Shown here one piece after another: positions 58,277 to 64,000 of a stretch of 64,000 bases of DNA (position 1 is its first letter; every line of letters begins with the position of its first letter). This DNA is from CAKRJP01 sp963589425. Its GTDB lineage: Bacteria > Bacillota > Clostridia > Lachnospirales > Lachnospiraceae. The stretch lies in assembly GCA_963589425.1 (NCBI GenBank), contig CAVAKZ010000008.1, forward strand, positions 1 through 64,000. The letters are read 5' to 3'. Below the pieces are notes generated by a model. The model had not been told where the DNA came from. It was given only the letters and a program-made list of their open reading frames with translations, and searched no databases. Made by a program: the position numbers and the translations under genes.

Positions 58277-59206
58277 TTGACCTACGAACAAATAGAAACA
58301 TTCCTGACAGCGGTTACCTATGGAAGTATTTCCGCCGCAGCAAAATATCTGTATGTTTCCCAGTCTACCATATCTTCTAGAATCCAACAGTTGGAGGGGG
58401 AATTGGGGGTTCAGCTTTTAATCCGCCAGAAAGGCCATCGAAGCATTGAGCTTACCAACTATGGTCATACTTTTATTCCTATTGCCAGTCAGTGGGCTTC
58501 TCTGTGGAAAGATACTCAGAATATTAAAAATATGAATAATATCCAGACTCTGACAGTGGCTAGTGTGGACGCTGTGAATAACTATACATTTGTATCATTT
58601 TTTTCAAAATATATTCAGGATACTCCCAATATTCGGCTGAATATTAGAACCCACCATTCCAATGAAATCTATTCCCTGGTGGAGAACCGGGTGGCGGATA
58701 TGGGCTTTGTATTTTCAAGAATTAATTACCCGGATGTGATTAGTAATCCCATTTACCGAGAATTAATGTACCTGATTTGCCATAAAAATAGCCCTTACCA
58801 CGATAATATCCAGAATTCGGAGTTAAAAGTAGAAAATGAAGTATTTCTAAATTGGGGATTGGATTACAGGAGTTGGCATGATAGTCATTTTGGACCGGCA
58901 GTTCATCCTATGCTGACAGTTAATACAGGATCCATGCTGCAAAGATATATTTCCGGTGATCTGTGGGGGGTGGCACCAATGTCCGTAATTCGAGGTGCCA
59001 TGCGATCAAATCCGGATCTTACATTTTATAAATTAAAGACCCCACCGCCACCTAGAATATGCTATGCTATTCAAAACCGATATCCTAATGTGAATCACAG
59101 GGAAGCGATTGCAGAGTTTGCACAGAAACTGGAAGATTTCATTTCTTTTGATGAGAATATCTGCTCTTTCGAGAGCTGGATGCTGAATTCAGATGTAACA
59201 CCATAA
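58277..59206 (+). CDS. LysR-family regulator
   Basis: This 309-aa protein has a LysR helix-turn-helix (residues 1-60, GSISAAAKYLYVSQSTISSRIQQLE) and an effector domain. It starts with TTG at 58277, 11 bases after GGGAG; no ATG in frame fits. It diverges from the RraA-YkvI-RraA-MATE unit and precedes an aldo-keto reductase in the same direction, so it probably regulates both. Confidence 0.85.
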   Translation: MTYEQIETFLTAVTYGSISAAAKYLYVSQSTISSRIQQLEGELGVQLLIRQKGHRSIELTNYGHTFIPIASQWASLWKDTQNIKNMNNIQTLTVASVDAVNNYTFVSFFSKYIQDTPNIRLNIRTHHSNEIYSLVENRVADMGFVFSRINYPDVISNPIYRELMYLICHKNSPYHDNIQNSELKVENEVFLNWGLDYRSWHDSHFGPAVHPMLTVNTGSMLQRYISGDLWGVAPMSVIRGAMRSNPDLTFYKLKTPPPPRICYAIQNRYPNVNHREAIAEFAQKLEDFISFDENICSFESWMLNSDVTP

Positions 59207-59237
59207 AGAATCCTCAAAATGAAAGGAGAATAGGAGT

Positions 59238-60089
59238 ATGAAAACAGTAATTTTTAATGATGGAAATAGGATCCCAGAGGTGGGATTTGGCACCTACAAG
59301 TCCACAGCTGATTCCGGATATGAGGTGATTTTAAATGCCATTAAGGCAGGATACCGATCCTTAGATACAGCCCAGTTGTATGAAAATGAAGAAGAGGTTG
59401 GACGGGCAGTGAAAGAAAGCGGCATTCCAAGAGAAGAATTTTTTCTTACTTCTAAATTAAATCGGAATCTTTTGGGCTATGACAGTGCAAAAGTAGAGCT
59501 GGAGAAAACATTAAAGCGTTTAGGTACAGATTACTTAGATTTGTATTTGCTTCACTGGCCAAGAGCAGACTATGGAAAGGCGGGATTTGATGACTGGAAA
59601 CAGCTGGATATAGAAAGCTGGAGAGCCCTGGAGGAACTGCAAAAAGAAGGAAAGATTAAATCCATAGGAGTTTCCAATTTCCTTCCCCACCATTTGGATA
59701 ATTTATTGGAACATGCATCGGTGGTTCCGGCAGTGAACCAGTTGGAGTTGCATCCGGGATATATGCAGCCTGTTGCCTGCGAGTACTGTAAGAAACACGG
59801 AATTGCATTGGAAGCCTGGAGCCCCATTGGTCGGGGTAGATTAAAGGAAAATGTGATTTTAAGCCAGCTGGCGGAAAAATACCAGGTAAGCATTCCCCAT
59901 CTTTGCTTAGTATTTTTACACCAGGAAGGAATCATCATTCTTCCAAAATCTTCCAACTATGAGAGAATGAAGGAAAATATGGTATTGGATGATATTGTAA
60001 TTTCTAAGGAAGATCTGTGGAGACTTCGTACCATGCCTCAGGCAGGATGGAGTGGGGAGCATCCGGATTGTGAGAGAGTGTATTTCTAG
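59238..60089 (+). CDS. Aldo-keto reductase
   Basis: This 283-aa AKR has the full catalytic tetrad Asp43, Tyr48 (LDTAQLYENEEEVG), Lys73 (LTSKLN) and His106 (YLLHWP), plus the NADPH-binding LPKSSNYERM. It is close to diketogluconate reductase-type enzymes. AAAGGAG precedes the ATG. It lies 31 bases after the LysR gene. It may reduce the carbonyl product of the RraA-like enzymes; this is inference. Confidence 0.9.
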   Translation: MKTVIFNDGNRIPEVGFGTYKSTADSGYEVILNAIKAGYRSLDTAQLYENEEEVGRAVKESGIPREEFFLTSKLNRNLLGYDSAKVELEKTLKRLGTDYLDLYLLHWPRADYGKAGFDDWKQLDIESWRALEELQKEGKIKSIGVSNFLPHHLDNLLEHASVVPAVNQLELHPGYMQPVACEYCKKHGIALEAWSPIGRGRLKENVILSQLAEKYQVSIPHLCLVFLHQEGIIILPKSSNYERMKENMVLDDIVISKEDLWRLRTMPQAGWSGEHPDCERVYF

Positions 60090-60154
60090 GATTATAGTAA
60101 ATAGTCAGCCTGTATTCGCAATATAAACCTGTAGATTATGAAAGAAGTCAGAAG

Positions 60155-60721
60155 ATGAAAAAACGAATAAAAATACCTATGGTTTGGCTACCTTTTATCC
60201 TAGGAGCTATAATTTTGGTTTTAGTTAGTATTTTAAAGCTGAATGGATTTTTTGAGAAGAAAGAGCCGGAGATTATTACAAATTCTACCTTGATGCGTAC
60301 AGTTGATGTTTCGGAATTATCAACAGCAGAATTTATTTATAACGGAATTGCAGAAATTTATGAAGGTAATGATGCAGATACCGTCAAGTGCAGGGTGCGC
60401 TATAAAGCAAGGGTTAAGGCCGCTATTAACATGGATGAGATTACATTTGACATTGATGATGAAAAAAAGACAGTGAGACCTAGCCTGCCTGAGATTAGTC
60501 TTAAAGCAAGTCTGGATAATCAGGAAGGACTTTCTTTTATACCGGAGAATTCTAAGATTGATTTGCAGGAGGCAATGGAGGCCTGTGAAAAAGATGTTAC
60601 AGCAGAAGCTAAGGAAAATGAAGAGCTGTATCAATCAGCTGAAGAAAACTTACAGGATGTGATCGAAGCCCTTACCTACCCTATTTTAAATGCCAAGGGC
60701 TATAGCCTAGTGTGGAAGTGA
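60155..60721 (+). CDS. DUF4230-like membrane-anchored protein, copy 1
   Basis: This 188-aa protein has one N-terminal membrane segment (residues about 9-29) and an extracytoplasmic domain of about 150 aa (TVDVSELSTAEFIYNGIAEIY) ending in a hydrophilic helix, as in DUF4230 proteins. The function is unknown. ATG follows AGAAG. The next gene starts 14 bases after its stop and encodes a related protein. Confidence 0.7.
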   Translation: MKKRIKIPMVWLPFILGAIILVLVSILKLNGFFEKKEPEIITNSTLMRTVDVSELSTAEFIYNGIAEIYEGNDADTVKCRVRYKARVKAAINMDEITFDIDDEKKTVRPSLPEISLKASLDNQEGLSFIPENSKIDLQEAMEACEKDVTAEAKENEELYQSAEENLQDVIEALTYPILNAKGYSLVWK

Positions 60722-60735
60722 GTGAGGTGGTAGGA

Positions 60736-61377
60736 GTGAAAAAAGAAAGAAATAAGTTACAAGAGAAAGATAATACAAGATTATCAAAAAAGGACAAAAT
60801 TGTCCTGTCATTCGGTTTGCTGTTTTTGGTGGTAACAATTGTTTTGGGAATCTTTCTTATTGGATGTGAAAAGCCTGAGACAGAAAGCAAGAAAAAAGCA
60901 GATTTTTCGGGAATAACAAAAATCTGTGAGTTAGCGACCTTAAGATGTTTTTATCATAACACCACAGAATTAAGACAGGATGCCACAGGTCTTTTTAACT
61001 ATGGATATAAAAAACTGTGGATGGAATATACTGGAGTTATAGAAGTGGGAATTGATGCCGACCAGGTGAAGGTGGAAAAACCGGATGAGAATAATGTGGT
61101 GAAAGTAAGTGTCCCTGAGGCAAAGATTTTAAATGTAACAGCAGACACAGCTTCTATGAGCCAACCCATTACAGACACCGGAATATTTACAAAGATTACA
61201 ACAGAAGATCAAGATGAAGCCTTCAGTCAGGCTCAGGAAGATATGGAAAAAGAGGCCAAGGAAGATCAGTCGATTTTGGCTAGAGGCCAGGACAATGCTA
61301 AGAAATTGATAGAAGAGTATATTGTAAATGTAGGCCGGCAGATCGGAGAAACATATACTGTGGAATGGATGGAATGA
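60736..61377 (+). CDS. DUF4230-like membrane protein, copy 2
   Basis: This roughly 213-aa protein has a basic N-terminus, one membrane segment that ends in a lipobox-like L-I-G-C (residues about 38-41), and a DUF4230-like domain (ELATLRCFYHNTTELRQD, VGIDADQVKV). GTG 60736 is preferred because GAGGTGG lies five bases upstream. It is a tandem partner of copy 1. Whether it is a lipoprotein or a membrane-anchored protein is open. Confidence 0.7.
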   Translation: MKKERNKLQEKDNTRLSKKDKIVLSFGLLFLVVTIVLGIFLIGCEKPETESKKKADFSGITKICELATLRCFYHNTTELRQDATGLFNYGYKKLWMEYTGVIEVGIDADQVKVEKPDENNVVKVSVPEAKILNVTADTASMSQPITDTGIFTKITTEDQDEAFSQAQEDMEKEAKEDQSILARGQDNAKKLIEEYIVNVGRQIGETYTVEWME

Positions 61378-61404
61378 GAAGTGCGTTTTCAAATGGAGGC
61401 TATC

Positions 61405-61867
61405 ATAAGCGCTTAGTATTATCTATGGAGATGTGGACAATAGTATTTATAATACAAATGTTTATTTTAAAAATAGTTACGAATCTGAATGGTTGGAATC
61501 AGAACTGGCGAAGAGAATGATTAAAGATGTTGATGACTCTGATGTATTAAGTGGTGAATGTATTAACAGCCCTGTGTTAGGACAGATTCCACCAGAACGA
61601 CTGTCAGGTGGAGTCAAAACATTGTTGCTAATTCTGAATGAGCCTGATCGGATTTTTAATGCTTCAACCTGTGGTGATAATTGTGCAAAATGGTTATTGA
61701 AAATAGGCCAAACAAAGGATGTGACCATTAATCTCAGACATATGATGAGTTTTGGGAAGGACACAAAATTCGAAATAAAAGTTCAGAATGGTGGAGAAAT
61801 TGTTCACTCAATGAGGGAACTGATTCCAATTGCAAGTAAGTATTTAAATCAAATGAGACAGGAGTAA
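61405..61867 (+). pseudogene. DUF4869 gene with split start codon
   Basis: The frame LSIIYGDVDNSIYNTNVYF onward, about 150 codons, matches the DUF4869 family, including SPVLGQIPPERLSGGVKTLLL and STCGDNCAKWLL. The expected ATG is absent: AT (61405-61406) and G (61411) are separated by AAGC, and removing those four bases gives an ATG five bases after GGAGG. GTG at 61433 could restart translation. The function is unknown; its family partner is the P-loop protein downstream, also broken. Confidence 0.75.
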
Positions 61868-61872
61868 GGGTT

Positions 61873-62846
61873 ATGAAGGGCTCTCATCGAATAATTGTTG
61901 AATCGAAAAAAATAAAATATGATTTTATAGTCCGAAGAAACATTACAATTCTTACAGGTGACAGTGGATCTGGGAAAACAGTGCTCATTGATCTTATTAG
62001 GGATTACAGAAGATTTGGAGGAGACAGTGGTGTGGTCCTTTCTTGTGACTGCCCTTGTAGAAACATCGACCAGGAGGATTGGGAAAGACAAATTGCGGAA
62101 ATAAGAGGAAACATTATCTTTATTGATGAGGGAAATAGATTTCTTGTTTCGAAAAGATTTGCCGAGTTAGTACAAAAATCTGATAATTATTTTGTAATTG
62201 CTACAAGAGAAAAGCTACCTAGCTTGCCATACAGCGTAAATGAAATCTATGGATTTCGTAAATCAGGAAAATTCCATGATGCAAAGCAAAAATACAATGA
62301 GATTTATCATTTGTATGGAGAGATATCAGAGGACACAGGTGTAAATCCAGCATTTGTGATTACAGAAGATTCTAATTCAGGATTTGAGTTTTTTCCGAAT
62401 TATCCAAAAAGAAAGGGATAGAGTGTGTTGCAGCCAGTGGAAAATCGAATATTATTCGATTGTTAGAGGAAGGCGACAAGGTAAAAGGTACAAGGCTGGT
62501 GATTGTAGACGGAGCAGCTTTTGGCTCGGAAATGAGAGATGTCAGTGAATATATGAAAATGCTAGAGAATGTAGTTGTCTATGCCCCGGAGTCTTTTGAA
62601 TGGCTGTTGCTGTCTACAAATCAAATACCAGAGGTAAAGGTAGAAGGAATACTAAAAAATCCAGAAGACTATATTGACAGCAAAGATTATGTGAGTTGGG
62701 AACGTTTTTTTACAGACTTATTAACAGAACAGACGAAAAATAATTCCGTGTGGGCATATTCTAAAAAGAGAATTGCAAAAGCATATTTAGGATCTAAAAT
62801 AATGAATGCTGTAAAAACAATTATGAAATTAGTAGCTTGGGAATAA
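61873..62846 (+). pseudogene. Frameshifted P-loop ATPase paired with DUF4869
   Basis: The first frame gives a 182-aa part with Walker A GDSGSGKT (residues about 29-36), Walker B FIDEGNRF and EDSNSGFEFFPN. A one-base frameshift near an A-rich tract (62406-62414) brings TAG at 62421, while the next frame continues with GIECVAASGKSNIIRLLEEG and an IVDGAAFGSEM domain to 62846. The whole is one family of about 320 aa, often annotated loosely as a translation initiation factor. It starts five bases after the DUF4869 stop. Confidence 0.8.
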
Positions 62847-62909
62847 AAATTGTAATGTCCTATGGCCTTGTGGCTAAATAAGGTGTATAAGTTTATAAGA
62901 GCATAAAAA

Positions 62910-62995
62910 CAGGGGAGCTTGTAGCGGCAGGCTGAGAGGAAGTAATCAAACTTCGACCCTATACCTGATGCGGATAATGCCGCCGTAGGAAGTCA
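62910..62995 (+). ncRNA. TPP riboswitch
   Basis: The THI-box core is present: CAGGGGAGC, GGCTGAGAGGAAG, CTTCGACCC, ACCTGATGCGGATAATGC and CGCCGTAGGAAG. It is followed by a terminator and the thiM gene. It should switch thi gene expression off when thiamine diphosphate is bound. Confidence 0.97.
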
Positions 62996-63012
62996 TATAC
63001 AAGGTTTTTTTT

Positions 63013-63051
63013 ACAGAAGGCATTCTAAAGAAGGTGTCTTCTGTTTTTTTG
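63013..63051 (+). terminator. Riboswitch-controlled terminator
   Basis: ACAGAAGGCA (63013-63022) pairs with TGTCTTCTGT (63035-63044), followed by TTTTTTG. It is the expression platform of the TPP riboswitch. Confidence 0.85.
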
Positions 63052-63100
63052 AACAAATTCAGATAAGCTTCCCAAGTTGATTTAGAAAGGAGAAAGAAAA

Positions 63101-63922
63101 ATGTTTCAAAATCTGTTAAAAAATGTACGAGAAAAAGGTCCCCTGATTCATAACATTACCAATTATGTTACGGTAAATGACTGTGCCAATATCCTTCTTG
63201 CCTGTGGGGCTTCCCCCATTATGGCAGATGATGAGGAGGAAGTAGCAGAGATTACCAGCATCTGTTCCGGATTAAATATTAATATTGGCACCCTGAATAA
63301 AAGAACAATTAATTCTATGCTAATTGCTGGGAAAAAAGCAAATGAATTGGGACACCCCCAGGTATTAGATCCTGTTGGTGCAGGGGCTTCTAGGTTTCGT
63401 ACCCAAACTGCCCTAAAGCTTCTGGAAGAGTTAAAGTTTTCCGTAATTCGTGGCAACATTTCCGAGATCAAAACCCTGGCTCTAGGTAGTGGAACAACGA
63501 AAGGCGTGGATGCTGACCTGGCAGATAAAGTGACAGAGGAGAATCTGGATGAGGTGGTAGCATTTGTAAAAGCCTTTGCAGGGAAAACAGGAGCAGTGGT
63601 GGCTGTTACCGGAGCTATTGATATTGTGGCAGATGATAAGAAAGCTTATTGCATCCGTAACGGCCATCCCATGATGTCTTCTATTACAGGAACAGGCTGT
63701 CAACTTTCGGCTATGACCGCAGCTTTTATCACAGCAAATCCAGATCACATTTTGGAGGCGGCAGCGGCGGCTGTCTCTGTAATGGGTTATGCCGGCCAGA
63801 TAGCATATAGCAGGCTGGGGGAAATGGATGGAAATGCTACTTACAGAAATTATATTATTGACGCAATTTACAATATGACTCCGGAAATGCTGGAGAAAGG
63901 AGCAAACTATGAAGTGCGATAA
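63101..63922 (+). CDS. thiM: Hydroxyethylthiazole kinase
   Basis: This 273-aa ThiM has LIHNITNYVTVNDCANILLA near the start, SPIMADDEEEV, NIGTLN, VLDPVGAGASRFR, IRGNISEI and ITGTGCQLSA (catalytic Cys). It phosphorylates the thiazole alcohol for thiamine salvage. It follows the TPP riboswitch, and its end overlaps thiE by 14 bases. Confidence 0.97.
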   Translation: MFQNLLKNVREKGPLIHNITNYVTVNDCANILLACGASPIMADDEEEVAEITSICSGLNINIGTLNKRTINSMLIAGKKANELGHPQVLDPVGAGASRFRTQTALKLLEELKFSVIRGNISEIKTLALGSGTTKGVDADLADKVTEENLDEVVAFVKAFAGKTGAVVAVTGAIDIVADDKKAYCIRNGHPMMSSITGTGCQLSAMTAAFITANPDHILEAAAAAVSVMGYAGQIAYSRLGEMDGNATYRNYIIDAIYNMTPEMLEKGANYEVR

Positions 63923-64000
63923 AAAGACAATGCTGCTTTACGCTGTAACAGACAGGGCATGGGTAGGAAAACAAAGTTTATATGAACAGGTGGAGTCGGC
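63909..64000 (+). CDS. thiE: Thiamine-phosphate synthase, N-terminal part (partial)
   Basis: ATG 63909 overlaps thiM by 14 bases and runs off the right edge. The 30 visible residues (MLLYAVTDRAW, QSLYEQVES) match ThiE, which joins the thiazole and pyrimidine phosphates. Only the start is visible. Confidence 0.88.
   Translation, partial: MKCDKKTMLLYAVTDRAWVGKQSLYEQVES

Noticed and set aside
1..64000. CRISPR array, rRNA or tRNA genes
   Set aside because: No evenly spaced 25-40 base repeats, tRNA cloverleaf or rRNA-like sequence was seen while reading both strands. A covariance-model search would be needed to be certain.

Overview
The window looks like one chromosomal stretch of a gut-type anaerobic Gram-positive bacterium (Bacillota, class Clostridia, probably Lachnospiraceae-like). 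The evidence is the strong AGGAGG ribosome sites, T-rich intrinsic terminators, GlpP-type antitermination, a Clostridium-type 4-hydroxybutyrate dehydrogenase, sugar-acid and PTS operons, and a DUF4869 module. No rRNA, tRNA, CRISPR array or intact mobile element was seen. The species cannot be named from the sequence alone.

Layout. 1-4.5 kb: the 3' part of an ascorbate-type PTS and pentose-5-phosphate operon (EIIC end, EIIB, DeoR regulator, L-xylulose-5-P 3-epimerase, an unknown propeller-like protein, L-ribulose-5-P 4-epimerase, an HPr). 4.6-11.2 kb: a nickel-chaperone locus without a hydrogenase: two small membrane proteins diverging from hypB, a 901-aa FeS/FAD oxidoreductase, hypA, a Trp-rich DUF5692-like membrane protein and a GntR/FCD regulator. 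11.3-15.3 kb: HD hydrolase, PLD-helicase-DUF3427 protein and a NUDIX enzyme. 15.5-20.2 kb: an ATP-grasp/alpha-E/transglutaminase cluster with two aspartoacylase-like proteins, the second lacking zinc ligands. 20.3-24.6 kb (minus strand): fruR-fruK-fruA-HPr.

24.6-32.1 kb: a deacylase, an FCD regulator with twin operator-like palindromes, GntP permease, sugar-acid dehydratase, KDG kinase, KDPG aldolase and a LysR regulator, together a semi-phosphorylative Entner-Doudoroff route. 32.2-34.1 kb: a MetE-like enzyme and a membrane protein. 34.3-39.9 kb: the glycerol regulon (glpP, glpK and a three-gene FAD/FeS glycerol-3-phosphate oxidation unit) with two attenuator leaders. 40-44.5 kb: a decay zone with a broken coiled-coil/CAP surface protein, an IS66 relic and a wrecked MocR regulator. 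44.7-48 kb: a GNAT protein and a 766-aa protein of unknown function built on an internal duplication.

48.1-54.1 kb: a GABA-to-4-hydroxybutyrate operon with a PucR regulator, whose permease carries a C-terminal cytidylate-kinase-like domain; this is the most unusual protein in the window. 54.2-60.1 kb: RraA-like/YkvI-like transporter/RraA-like/MATE genes diverging from a LysR regulator and an aldo-keto reductase. 60.2-61.4 kb: two DUF4230-like proteins. 61.4-62.8 kb: a DUF4869 plus P-loop ATPase pair in which both genes are broken. 62.9-64 kb: a TPP riboswitch, thiM and the start of thiE.

The themes are carbohydrate and amino-acid fermentation with local regulators, two HPr paralogues that both lack the regulatory Ser46, and several multi-gene units of unknown function. 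The strongest candidates for undescribed biology are the permease-kinase fusion, the HypAB locus without hydrogenase, and the ATP-grasp cluster with its pseudoenzyme.
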